Positions 44,690-54,323 of a DNA stretch of 64,000 nucleotides are shown piece after piece. The translations under genes were made by a program, and so were the position numbers. The notes below the pieces were generated by a model, which was given only the letters and a program-made list of their open reading frames with translations, ran no database searches and had not been told where the DNA came from. Source of the stretch: Mangrovibacterium sp041596335 (lineage in GTDB: Bacteria > Bacteroidota > Bacteroidia > Bacteroidales > Prolixibacteraceae); NCBI RefSeq assembly GCF_041596335.1, contig NZ_JBFHIT010000007.1:1-64000 (forward strand), given 5' to 3'. Position 1 is the stretch's first letter. Each line of letters opens with the position of its first letter.

Positions 44690-45409
44690 CTAGATAAACT
44701 TTTCGCGCTTTTGCAGATTGAAAAGGCCATACAACAAAAACACCAATGCTCCGGTAAACAGGAAAATCCTGTTTTTGATCGCAATTCCTTCCCAAACCAA
44801 CTCATTCATATTTCTGGGCACATTAAACGGATTTAGGAAAATATTCCACATTGTCCGCTCAAGAGTATCAGACAAAAAAAGTGCCACAACGCCCAAAATT
44901 ACCATAACCACAGCTGTTCCATTACCATTTTTTATGATGGTGGAGAACATGAATGCCATGCTTCCGAGAAAGAAAACCGGGAACATGATTTGCCAGGTCA
45001 TTTCCACCACACTAACCGGTGCCAAAAAAATGTAGCTTAACACAGCAAAGCCTGCCAGAATAATTGATACCAGCACAAATACCAACACCAGTCGCACCAG
45101 CCAAACTTTGTACCGGTAATCGGGAATGCCGAACAGAATTTCCAGAATTCCGGCATCAACATCATTCTGAATACCAAAGGTCATTGGATAAAAGATGAGC
45201 AATATGGCCGGGAACATTAATATTCCGTATATGAATTCTTCGTCGGGCAGTTCTCCATTGATAACTCCCATGATAGAAATGAACACATAGAAAGCTAAAG
45301 CCGCCAACAAAAACCAGATGAACCGCCCGGCAAATATAATTCGGAAATTATACCGAATCATACTGAGGATCAGGTCGATTGTATTGCGTATTTTTCGTTT
45401 ATCCATCAT
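44690..45409 (-). CDS. ABC-2-type permease, last gene of the RND/ABC operon
   Basis: A 239-residue membrane protein with six predicted helices: about 22-48, 61-82, 108-133, 139-158, 167-185 and 212-231. After helix 2 it has GIQNDVDAGILEILFGIPDYRYKVWLVRL, a cytoplasmic loop like that of ABC-2 exporters. The start overlaps the end of the RND-ABC fusion gene by 4 bp (ATGA), so it is translated with it and probably forms the membrane partner of that ATPase domain. It ends the seven-gene operon. Substrate unknown. Confidence 0.8.
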   Translation of the reverse strand: MMDKRKIRNTIDLILSMIRYNFRIIFAGRFIWFLLAALAFYVFISIMGVINGELPDEEFIYGILMFPAILLIFYPMTFGIQNDVDAGILEILFGIPDYRYKVWLVRLVLVFVLVSIILAGFAVLSYIFLAPVSVVEMTWQIMFPVFFLGSMAFMFSTIIKNGNGTAVVMVILGVVALFLSDTLERTMWNIFLNPFNVPRNMNELVWEGIAIKNRIFLFTGALVFLLYGLFNLQKREKFI

Positions 45410-48400
45410 TTTAAGTCTTTAATCAAACACAAGTAAGCGTCTTCAAGCATCGGTTTTACTTCGATAGCGTCGATCGAAGGCTTCTCTTTGGCTAGCAGCC
45501 GTAAACGAATTTTATCTTCAACACGCATATGGTGAACAACCATTTGCTTATTCGGCATTTTATCGAATTCGGCAGCAGGCACATCATATTGCCAAACCAG
45601 TTTGTCAGCCAGGTTCACCATATTCATTGGAGAACCATGATATTTCAACCGGCCACGAATAATTACGGCGACCTGATTACACGAGCTTGCAATATCTTCG
45701 ATAATATGTGTTGAAAAGATGACTATTCGCTCCCGGCTCAACTCAACCAACAGGTTTCGGAAACGGATGCGTTCGCGCGGATCCAGACCAGCAGTTGGTT
45801 CATCAACCACAAGAATACGTGGCAGATGCAACAGAATTTGTGCAATTCCGATACGTTGTTTCATTCCACCCGAGAAGGAACCAATTTTCTCCGTCCGGCG
45901 ATCGTACATATGAACGGCTTTAAGGACATATTCCAGACGTTTCTCGCGCTCTTCCACATCGGTCAACCCCTTCAACATTGCCTGATATTCAAGGTAATCC
46001 CATGCCGGCATATTTTCGTAGGTGCCAAACTCCTGAGGCAAGTAACCAATCAGTCCTTGCAGTTCCTCCCGTTTTTCCTGAGTGTCTATTCCGTTAATCC
46101 ATATTTTACCGTAACTCTGTTCCAAAATTCCGCAGATGGTGCGCATCATCGTTGATTTACCGGCACCATTGGGTCCCAGTAGCCCGAACATTCCAGTGTT
46201 AATTTCGAGCGATACTCCGTTAAGAGCTTTGAAGGGCACTTTCTGTTTTCCAATCAATGGGATTTGTTTCACCAATCGGTAGACAGTGCGGCGCAACAAA
46301 CCGAAGCGACCGGTGATCCGGTCTACATTCACCTTTTCGTTGTAAAGCCTTTTTGCAGTTACCGAAACCACCAAGCCCAAATACCACAAGGCGGCAAAGG
46401 CGGCAACAAGTCCAATGTAGTTTGTTTTCCGATACAGCACCACCAGCTCCACCAAAGGAAGAAACCAGAAAATAGCTTGTTCACTTCGTTTTCCAAGAAC
46501 GCCAAAAACAGGTTTCTTGGTTTCGTCATACCTGTTGTTCAGATAGATCGATATTGGAGTCCACATGGCGAGCACATAGAAATAAACCATCAACATCATA
46601 AAGGAAATCCAGAATGCATTGACCAGAAAAAAGAAGGTGAAATAGATGAAAAAGCCCAACAGAGGCAATTGCCAAATGAGTTGATCGAACTCACGAATTG
46701 AGCGGAACTCTTTTTCCAGCCCGGCGCGACGGCGAATATTGAGTCCACCAATCCACTCGCGTGAGAAACGTCCCGGACGATCGTAAATCTTAACTAAATT
46801 CTGAATCCGTATTTGAACTTTCTCGTTCGGATCAATCAACTTAGTGCCGGCTTTCTTCAAGCTGTTCAGCACAAACCAGGTTGTTCCCGGGATAAGCACC
46901 ACTGCTAATACCGTATCGAGCATCTGCCAGGTAAGATCGTCTACTTCAATATAAATTAAAGCAAAAGCACCGACGATTAAAATCAGTTGAACCGCCTTCA
47001 ATTTCCAGCTAAGCGAATGGAACCACTCCAGCGCATTTTCCAAACCTGAATAAAGTGTTGGGATGAAAATCAGCGTCAACAAGGTACTCAGGGCTAGACC
47101 TCCAATAACGATGATCGCGAACGGAGCACCAATTACGCTTACATATTCGGCCTGCCCCATTGCTAGCGGCACCATGGCTACGATCGTTGTGATAGCTGTA
47201 ATCAGGATTGGGCGAACGCGCGAAAGCCCTGCTGTCATGAGTGCCCGCGAGCGCCGATAGCCACGTTTACGAAGGATATTACTATAATCGATCAGGATAA
47301 TCCCATTATTAACGACCACTCCCAACAATATCAGGAAGCCGATCATGGTGTTGGCGTTAAACAAGCTATTACCTGTGATAATGAGAGCGATAAGTGAACC
47401 AATTGCGGCCAGAGGAATAGAAAACAGCAGCACAAAAGGTGTGACCACCGATTCGAAAACCGATGCCAGAATCATGAATATAAGCAGAATAGCCGCTCCA
47501 ATCAAAAAGTAAAATTCGTCCAATTCACTGTCCTCATGGATCACTTCGGCAGCAATACCGGTTGGAAACGAATAATTGGCGACAAGATTATCAATCTCAT
47601 AGCGGTACGATGCCAACAAATCCTTCGAACTTTGCGCGTCAGACACCAGACTGTAGGTAATCTCGATCTGCTTCTCCTGATTAACCCGGTTGATACCTGA
47701 AAGGCCTCGGGCATAGACAAGTCTCGTAAAATCCTGGAGATCATGCAAACCATCACTATCATCGCTCACCTGTACTATTTTCAGATCGTCCATTGTGCGG
47801 GCCTGCTCTTCTGTTTCATCGGCATCCTGGTTGATGATAATTTCATACTCATCGACTCCCTGGTTAAACATCACTCCGGTGGAAACTTCACCCGAGAAAG
47901 AATTCAGCTCGCTGGATACATTCGACAAGTTAATCCCCAGCTCTGTCATCACCAGTGGGTCGAAACGCATATGCACTTCGGGTTGATTATCGGAAACATT
48001 CAGCCTCACCCGATTGATGATGTCCATATTTTCGAGGAAATAACGCAGGTCTTCAGCAACTGTTTGCATCATTTCAAAGTCTTGCCCTTTCAGTACAATT
48101 TTTTCTTCATCGGTACCAATACCCAGCATTTTCTGAAAACTCATCATCTTTCCGCTACCGCCAAAACCGCCACCGCCACCTCCGCCGCCTGAGCTGGTTT
48201 GCTCAAACGAAACTTCAGCGGGATTGATGTCTTTCACCAACTCATAGGCTGCATTTTTTATTTCAGCGAAAGTTCGTCCATCGACCTTGTCATAGTCTTC
48301 AACCAGTTTTAGAGTGACATTGGCCGATTCCTCTTCAATACGACTCACCACGTCCAGTCTTTCTTTCACCTCCGCCAGCTTTTCCTCCATTTTCTGAACC

Positions 48401-50118
48401 GTCTCGTCAGTCTTCGTCAGGCTCGACCCTGTAGGCATAGTTACGTAAAGTTGAATCTCGTCGTTTTCAACTTCAGTTAACGAGCTCACGCTAACAGTTA
48501 GCGCTAAAAAGATGGTGATAAAAAAGATGACTACTGCGCCCAAAACAGTTGCTGCCGGAAAGCGCATGCATGATTTTAGCAACAACAAGTAAATCTGAAC
48601 CATCCGGTTATTGGTTGTTACCCGTTCAAAGGCAATTTCCTTTCCTCGTCTTCCTTTCAGGATATAATGAATGGCCATTGGCACAAACAGCAGCGCAACA
48701 ATCAACGAAACTACCAAGGTCGATATGATTGAAACGCCAACGTTTTTCCCAAGCATTTCAACCATATAGTTACTCGAAAATACGAAAGGCAGGAAAACCG
48801 TTATCGTTGTCAACGTAGCGGCCACGATCGAACGCCAAACTTCGCTGGTTCCTTGTGTTACCGCCGTATCGGCATCAACACCCTTTCCGGCCAGCCGATA
48901 AATATTTTCGAGCACAACAACACTGTTGTCGAGCAGCATGCCCACCGCCAGCGCCATACCAACCAATGTTAAACTATTGAGGGTGATACCGTAGGCGTAG
49001 AAAAAGTTGAAAGCGGTAAAAATTGAAACAGGAATCGCCAGGGCGATAAAGGCCACAATACGTACGTTCTTTAAAAACATCCAGAGTACAAACACAGCCA
49101 TAAAGCCGCCCACCAATGCCAGATTAATAATTTGGTCGATGTTGGCTTCCATTGTTTCTGCCGAGTTGCTCTGTACAACCAGTTGTACATCTTTGGTCTT
49201 CAGCTTTTCATTTAGCTTATCAACCAATTCCAAGGTCTTGTGCGAAAGCTCGATCTGATTTGCCTGCGAATCATTAATCAACTGAACAGTAATGGCGTCC
49301 AGCCCATTTACCCGACTGTAGCTGGTTTGTTCTTTCACGCCAAACCGAACCTGCGCCACATCTTTCAACAGAATAGGGCCGTCGGCAACCACCAGGTTTT
49401 CAATGTCGGCAACTTGCTCGTATTGAGCTGTTACATGCACAAAGTAAAGCCGGTCTTGTTCTTTTAGATTACCTACATAGGTTCTCGATTGCGAATTCGA
49501 GCTGAGTTTCGAACGTAGGTTGGCCGCCGTTATGTTGTAAGCCTCGCAAGCTCCGGGGTCAGGAATAATTTCGATGGTTTTTTGCTGACCGCCATAAACA
49601 TTCACGCCGGCAACACCGTCGAGGTTCTCCAAATCACTCACCACTTCTTCGTCAACCACATTGCGAACCCGATCGACACCCCCACTGCCACGAGCCTGCA
49701 ATTCCATGAAATTGTTATTCATTTGTGTCAGATCGACCCGATTGACGGTTATCCGAATATCTTCGGGGAGGCTCGACTCCATCTCATTCACTTTTTCCTG
49801 AAGTTTCAGGTAAGCAAAATTAAAGTCGACATTTTTCTGGTAGTAAACCACAATGCTTCCACGTCGGGAGTTTATGCTCGACTCCAGCGACTCAATCCCC
49901 TCGAGCGTACTGATGGCTCCTTCCAGCGGAATGACCACCTCATTTTCGAGGTACGAAGGATCGGCTTCACGAGTTGAGACCGCCTGCACATACAGGAACG
50001 GAAGTTCCGCGTTTGGCAACAACTCGACACCCAACTGCTTGTACGACACATAGCCCAAGAGGGTAAGGCCGATAAACAGCATGCTAATCAGGGTCTTTCT
50101 ATCTATAATAAACCTCAT
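45406..50118 (-). CDS. RND efflux permease fused to an ABC ATPase (split by membrane insert)
   Basis: A 1570-residue fusion. Residues about 1-1030 are a full HAE1-type RND permease: MRFIIDRKTLISMLFIGLT start, a TM4 relay region AVGMLLDNSVVVLENIY, a poly-Gly stretch (GGGGGGGG near 640-650) in a periplasmic loop, and NGIILIDYSNILRKRGY. From V1101 (VQIRIQNLVKIYDRPG) a region resembling the first strand of an ABC ATPase appears. About 175 residues with four hydrophobic segments then intervene. The ATPase resumes at V1294 (VPFKALNGVSLEI), followed by Walker A GLLGPNGAGKST (K1321), LPQEFG, signature SFSGGMKQR (about 1414), VVDEPTAGLD (E1440) and STHIIED. All ATPase motifs are intact. The gene overlaps both neighbours by 4 bp. 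Confidence 0.92.
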   Translation of the reverse strand: MRFIIDRKTLISMLFIGLTLLGYVSYKQLGVELLPNAELPFLYVQAVSTREADPSYLENEVVIPLEGAISTLEGIESLESSINSRRGSIVVYYQKNVDFNFAYLKLQEKVNEMESSLPEDIRITVNRVDLTQMNNNFMELQARGSGGVDRVRNVVDEEVVSDLENLDGVAGVNVYGGQQKTIEIIPDPGACEAYNITAANLRSKLSSNSQSRTYVGNLKEQDRLYFVHVTAQYEQVADIENLVVADGPILLKDVAQVRFGVKEQTSYSRVNGLDAITVQLINDSQANQIELSHKTLELVDKLNEKLKTKDVQLVVQSNSAETMEANIDQIINLALVGGFMAVFVLWMFLKNVRIVAFIALAIPVSIFTAFNFFYAYGITLNSLTLVGMALAVGMLLDNSVVVLENIYRLAGKGVDADTAVTQGTSEVWRSIVAATLTTITVFLPFVFSSNYMVEMLGKNVGVSIISTLVVSLIVALLFVPMAIHYILKGRRGKEIAFERVTTNNRMVQIYLLLLKSCMRFPAATVLGAVVIFFITIFLALTVSVSSLTEVENDEIQLYVTMPTGSSLTKTDETVQKMEEKLAEVKERLDVVSRIEEESANVTLKLVEDYDKVDGRTFAEIKNAAYELVKDINPAEVSFEQTSSGGGGGGGGFGGSGKMMSFQKMLGIGTDEEKIVLKGQDFEMMQTVAEDLRYFLENMDIINRVRLNVSDNQPEVHMRFDPLVMTELGINLSNVSSELNSFSGEVSTGVMFNQGVDEYEIIINQDADETEEQARTMDDLKIVQVSDDSDGLHDLQDFTRLVYARGLSGINRVNQEKQIEITYSLVSDAQSSKDLLASYRYEIDNLVANYSFPTGIAAEVIHEDSELDEFYFLIGAAILLIFMILASVFESVVTPFVLLFSIPLAAIGSLIALIITGNSLFNANTMIGFLILLGVVVNNGIILIDYSNILRKRGYRRSRALMTAGLSRVRPILITAITTIVAMVPLAMGQAEYVSVIGAPFAIIVIGGLALSTLLTLIFIPTLYSGLENALEWFHSLSWKLKAVQLILIVGAFALIYIEVDDLTWQMLDTVLAVVLIPGTTWFVLNSLKKAGTKLIDPNEKVQIRIQNLVKIYDRPGRFSREWIGGLNIRRRAGLEKEFRSIREFDQLIWQLPLLGFFIYFTFFFLVNAFWISFMMLMVYFYVLAMWTPISIYLNNRYDETKKPVFGVLGKRSEQAIFWFLPLVELVVLYRKTNYIGLVAAFAALWYLGLVVSVTAKRLYNEKVNVDRITGRFGLLRRTVYRLVKQIPLIGKQKVPFKALNGVSLEINTGMFGLLGPNGAGKSTMMRTICGILEQSYGKIWINGIDTQEKREELQGLIGYLPQEFGTYENMPAWDYLEYQAMLKGLTDVEEREKRLEYVLKAVHMYDRRTEKIGSFSGGMKQRIGIAQILLHLPRILVVDEPTAGLDPRERIRFRNLLVELSRERIVIFSTHIIEDIASSCNQVAVIIRGRLKYHGSPMNMVNLADKLVWQYDVPAAEFDKMPNKQMVVHHMRVEDKIRLRLLAKEKPSIDAIEVKPMLEDAYLCLIKDLK

Positions 50119-53100
50119 AATTCATTGCTTTCAGCTGCGGGTTTCACAAATCGATCTTTAACGCGTTCAAAAATTTCGTATACACAGGGAATCACCACCA
50201 GCGAAAGCAGGGTCGATGTGACCATCCCTCCGATAACAGCCAACGCCATCGGGGAGCGCAACGAAGCACTTTCGCCGAAACCAAGTGTTAGCGGAAGCAG
50301 AGCCAGAATGGTCGTCAAACTTGTCATCACAATTGGTCGTATCCGTTGTTGGCCTGCCTGTATAATTGCTTCGCGCCGCGTCAGTCCGTTTTTCCGTAAT
50401 TGCAAAATTCGGTCGACCAAAATGATGGCGTTGTTTACGGCAATACCTGCTAACATAATGACCCCAATAAAAGCCATCATGTTAAACGATTTGCCCAGGA
50501 AGAAGAAGGTCCAAATGGAACCAACTACAGCCATAGGAATGGTAAGCAGGATGGTGAATGGATGCAACAACGACTCGAATTGAGAAGCGAGCACCATATA
50601 AACCAGAATGATTGACAGAATCAGAGCAAAGCCCAGACTGTCCATTGATTCCTGCCGCTTGGCTTCTTCACCGCTAATGTTGATTTTATAATCCAGTGGC
50701 AAATCGATCGGTGCAATCGCAGCTTTAATTTCTTTCACAGCTTTGTCGAGCGGCGTTTTTTTGTCGAGCTGAGCAGTAATTTTTCCGATTCGGTTTTGGT
50801 TGCGACGGAAAATTTCTTTCGGCGACTGCCCCATTTTGATGGTTGCCAACTCGTTCACAAAAAATTCCTGCCCATTGCCTGTAATTCTCAAATCGCTTAA
50901 ATCAACCAACCCTTTGTCGGGTAATTTCAGGTAGATGTCCTGCATTTCGCCCATACGCTCAACCTCCCCGGCTTCTTTCCCCGACAATTGATCCTGAATT
51001 TGCGTAACAATGCTGCTCACGCTCAGGTTCTGCATGCCGGCTCGCATACGGTCGACCATAATTTCAACTTCAGGCGATCCCTCTTCCATCGATGATTCGA
51101 TGTTGTAAATGCCCGGCAAATTTTCGATCTGCCCTCTGACTTCAGCCACCAGCGATTCAATATCTTGCAAATCGGTTCCCTGAACCTCAATTACCAGCGG
51201 TGCTTCATCGGTTCCCATTATACTTTTTAGGGCCGTCTCGTCCTGTTTGTAGCTAATTTCCGTTTCGGGAATGTCGCCCAAGGTATTACTAATGGCCCGA
51301 ATGGCTTCGGTTGATGCCATCTGACTATCTGCCTTCAATATAATTTTTACTGTCGCTGTATTTTCACCTTCAAAAATGGATGACGAACTGGTGCTTATTC
51401 CGGTTGACGGACCAACTTCACTGTAAATGGTTTCCAAATTCTCTCCCAGCAATTCAGTTACAATATTTTCGATGTTTTCAACGGCCGAACCGGTTCGTTC
51501 CAAACGAGTTCCTTCGGCCATACGAATGTCCATGCTAAACTCGCGGGTTTCGGTTTTCGGCATAAATTCGGTTCCAATCATCGGAACCAACAAAACCGAA
51601 ACACCAAGCAAAACCACCGAAAAAAGGACAATAAGCCATCGCCGGTTGAGCATTTTGTCCAGAAAACGTCCGTAGCCTTTCACCTGAACCGTTTGAACTT
51701 TAACAGTTTTTCGGTTCTTATAAAAAAGGTTGAAAAGCATGGGGATAACTAAAATCGCCACCACTAAGGACGAAATCAGCGAGAAAGCCACCGTCCAGGC
51801 TTGATCTTTAAAGAGTTCGCCCGATGCGCCATGCAAATAAACGATGGGTAGGAATACCACAATGGTTGTTAGCGTTGATGCAGTGATTGCTCCACTCACC
51901 TGCGCGGTTCCTTCAATTGCAGCTTCTTTCACAGACATGCCCTCGTCGCGGTTCCTGAAAATATTTTCCATCACCACAATGGCATTGTCCACCAACATAC
52001 CGGCGCCAAGAGCCAGCCCCCCGAGTGTCATAATATTCAATGTCAGATCATTGAAATACATTAGGTTGAAGGTGGCAATTATAGAAATTGGTATCGCAAT
52101 ACTAATAATGAGCGTACTGCCAATTCGACGTAAGAACAAAAACAACACAAAAACAGCCAGGACAATACCCAGCAAGGCTGAGTTGGCGACTTCGTTAATC
52201 GCTCCGTTTATGAATGTTCCCTGGTTTGAAACCATAGTTAGGTGATAACCCGGCAAAGCTTTTTCAATGTTGCCTATTTCGTTATTGATCGCTTCTACGG
52301 CTTTCACCGTATTGAACTTTGTTTCTTTGTATATCGACAGCCCCAGGCAACGTTGGCCATTGAGGCGAACAATATTCTCCGGGTCTTTATTTTGAATGCT
52401 TACTTTTGCTACCTCGCGTAAATAGATCGGTGCATACTCAGATTCGCTATTGCTGGCATCCACTTGTTTATAGCCCACAATTACTTGCTCAAAATCCTCA
52501 ACATCAACAAGTAAACTAATCCCTTTCACCACATAACGGGTGCCCATTTCCTCAATGCTTCCCCCCGAAATGCTTTCATTGAAGTTGCCGATTCTGGTTG
52601 AAATACCATCCAATGTCAATCCAAAAGCGTCCAGCAGATACTGGTTTGTCTCAATCAAAATCTGCGGTTCCTCATCACCGGTTACTTCCACTTCAGCTAC
52701 TCCTTCAAGTCGAACCAACTCGTTACGGATATAGTTTTCGGCGACCTTGCGCAGCTCGTTCATATCGTCCACATTGCTGTGGGTAAGACCCAACTGCATG
52801 ACCGGTGTTGTATTGGGGTCGTGCTGAGTGATGTTTATCTCATCAAGATCCTCATTTTGAGCATAGCTGGAAACGGCTTTCTGCAAATCCAGAAATGCAT
52901 CGTCCATATTTTTGTTCCAGGCATATTCTACGGTAATCTGGGCGCTCCCAACTTTCGAGATCGACGACACCTCAACCACATCCGATTGGCGAATCGATAA
53001 GGCTTCGAGGTTTTCGACAAACTGTTTTTCTATTTCTTCAGGAGGTCGTTCTCCGGCTTCAAGCTCGATATACAAACGCGGGTTATTCATATCCGGAAAC

Positions 53101-53210
53101 AAGTCAATCCCCAGCTTGTCGTATGAGATCGACCCCAGAAGTAAAACTCCGAGTACAATCATCAGAATCGTTACCGGGAACTTGACCGAAAATTCGCTTA
53201 AATTTCTCAC
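50115..53210 (-). CDS. RND efflux permease subunit (HAE1/SwrC-like)
   Basis: A 1031-residue inner-membrane proton-driven transporter. It has 12 expected helices and two large periplasmic loops. The N terminus SVKFPVTILMIVLGVLLLGSIS is the first helix. GAGMLVDNAIVVMENIF is the TM4 relay region, with one Asp followed by Asn as in SwrC/CusA-type groups. GVIMLAGIAVNNAIILVDR is the TM10 counterpart. With the adaptor (53224) and TolC (54324) genes it makes a full tripartite set. The downstream gene is a second RND permease carrying an ABC domain, so the two RNDs could form a mixed pump. Confidence 0.93.
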   Translation of the reverse strand: MRNLSEFSVKFPVTILMIVLGVLLLGSISYDKLGIDLFPDMNNPRLYIELEAGERPPEEIEKQFVENLEALSIRQSDVVEVSSISKVGSAQITVEYAWNKNMDDAFLDLQKAVSSYAQNEDLDEINITQHDPNTTPVMQLGLTHSNVDDMNELRKVAENYIRNELVRLEGVAEVEVTGDEEPQILIETNQYLLDAFGLTLDGISTRIGNFNESISGGSIEEMGTRYVVKGISLLVDVEDFEQVIVGYKQVDASNSESEYAPIYLREVAKVSIQNKDPENIVRLNGQRCLGLSIYKETKFNTVKAVEAINNEIGNIEKALPGYHLTMVSNQGTFINGAINEVANSALLGIVLAVFVLFLFLRRIGSTLIISIAIPISIIATFNLMYFNDLTLNIMTLGGLALGAGMLVDNAIVVMENIFRNRDEGMSVKEAAIEGTAQVSGAITASTLTTIVVFLPIVYLHGASGELFKDQAWTVAFSLISSLVVAILVIPMLFNLFYKNRKTVKVQTVQVKGYGRFLDKMLNRRWLIVLFSVVLLGVSVLLVPMIGTEFMPKTETREFSMDIRMAEGTRLERTGSAVENIENIVTELLGENLETIYSEVGPSTGISTSSSSIFEGENTATVKIILKADSQMASTEAIRAISNTLGDIPETEISYKQDETALKSIMGTDEAPLVIEVQGTDLQDIESLVAEVRGQIENLPGIYNIESSMEEGSPEVEIMVDRMRAGMQNLSVSSIVTQIQDQLSGKEAGEVERMGEMQDIYLKLPDKGLVDLSDLRITGNGQEFFVNELATIKMGQSPKEIFRRNQNRIGKITAQLDKKTPLDKAVKEIKAAIAPIDLPLDYKINISGEEAKRQESMDSLGFALILSIILVYMVLASQFESLLHPFTILLTIPMAVVGSIWTFFFLGKSFNMMAFIGVIMLAGIAVNNAIILVDRILQLRKNGLTRREAIIQAGQQRIRPIVMTSLTTILALLPLTLGFGESASLRSPMALAVIGGMVTSTLLSLVVIPCVYEIFERVKDRFVKPAAESNEL

Positions 53211-53223
53211 GGTTTACCCCTTT

Positions 53224-54282
53224 CTATTTGATGATTTTAACTTTGGAGCGATTGCGCAGCGTTTCAAAGCCTTTCACCACCACACGATCGTTAGCAGCGA
53301 GCCCCGAGGTAATTTCTACCCGGTCGTTGTCTTCATATCCAAAGGTGACTTGTTTTTCTTCGGCAGTACCTTGGGTTACAACAAAAACCGTTTTACCCCG
53401 ACGGTTTGATGTGACGATACTTTTGGGAATCACCACAACACTGTCCTTTCGATCGAGAATAATTTCAGTTTGAACAAACATTCCCGGACGCAGTTTCAAT
53501 TCCGGGTTTTCAACCACCAATTTGCCCAAAAATGTGCGGGTTTCGGTGCTAATTGCAGGCGACAGCTCGGCCACTTGCCCTTGCAATGTATCATTTGGAA
53601 GGGTGTAGTTCATCACCCGGATGTTCTGGCCCTGGTGAATATCGTTGATGTATTTTTCGGGAAGATTGACTTCAAGCAATAGTTTACTGTAGCTCATCAG
53701 TCCAACAACTGATGTACCACTGGAAACCCGTGTTCCCTGGGTGAAGGTAGGCAGCTCGGTGATAATACCCCGAAAAGGAGCGCGAACCTGCAACTTACCC
53801 AATTGAATTTGAGCCAGCTCGAAATTATCTCTGGCATTCACGAGTGAAACCTCCGCGCTGCTCATTTCACTTAAAGTGACACCGCCTTTGTCGTACAGCG
53901 ATTTCTGCTTTTCGTACGTTTGCTCAGCTATTTTCAGGCTCAGTTGGGTAGACTCTAAGCCGATACCATTCAGATATTCTTCGTCCTTCAATTCAACGAT
54001 CAGCTGACCTTTTTCAACCAAATCACCCAAAGCGAATGCGCGTCCGGTTTTCGGATTGTTCTTCAGAACATAGTCGCCGCTGGTTTCAGTGGTGAGCGTT
54101 GTCTGCTGCGAGGCGCTTACGGTCCCGGTTGAACTGATGGTTTGTTCGATGGAACTCAATTTAATATCATCGACAGAGACCGGAATAGCCAGGTCGGTTT
54201 CGGTATTGCTGCTTTGGTTGTTGCAGGCGGAAATCCCTAAAAAGGTAACAAAGACCAGGGGGGCATATAATTTAATATTCAT
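53224..54282 (-). CDS. Periplasmic adaptor (MFP) subunit of efflux pump
   Basis: A 352-residue membrane-fusion protein. The N-terminal lipobox FLGISAC indicates a lipoprotein anchored to the inner membrane. It has the barrel-sandwich hybrid (lipoyl-like) halves TLTTETSGDYVLKN...LGDLVEKGQLIVEL and LQVRAPFRGIITELPTFTQGTRV, an alpha-hairpin between them, and the beta-barrel region LRPGMFVQTEI. The start is the ATG at 54282. An in-frame TTG 18 bases upstream is less likely. It couples the RND pump to the TolC-type channel encoded just upstream. Confidence 0.92.
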   Translation of the reverse strand: MNIKLYAPLVFVTFLGISACNNQSSNTETDLAIPVSVDDIKLSSIEQTISSTGTVSASQQTTLTTETSGDYVLKNNPKTGRAFALGDLVEKGQLIVELKDEEYLNGIGLESTQLSLKIAEQTYEKQKSLYDKGGVTLSEMSSAEVSLVNARDNFELAQIQLGKLQVRAPFRGIITELPTFTQGTRVSSGTSVVGLMSYSKLLLEVNLPEKYINDIHQGQNIRVMNYTLPNDTLQGQVAELSPAISTETRTFLGKLVVENPELKLRPGMFVQTEIILDRKDSVVVIPKSIVTSNRRGKTVFVVTQGTAEEKQVTFGYEDNDRVEITSGLAANDRVVVKGFETLRNRSKVKIIK

Positions 54283-54323
54283 ATTGGTATTGTTTTTCAA
54301 ATAGCGGTTTATTCTCGATTCAA

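Noticed and set aside
45406..50118. RND-ABC fusion as a frameshift or mis-joined pair of genes
   Set aside because: The frame is continuous through RND, membrane insert and ATPase, both ends overlap neighbours by 4 bp as in normal operons, and all motifs are intact. Raw-read confirmation is still advisable.
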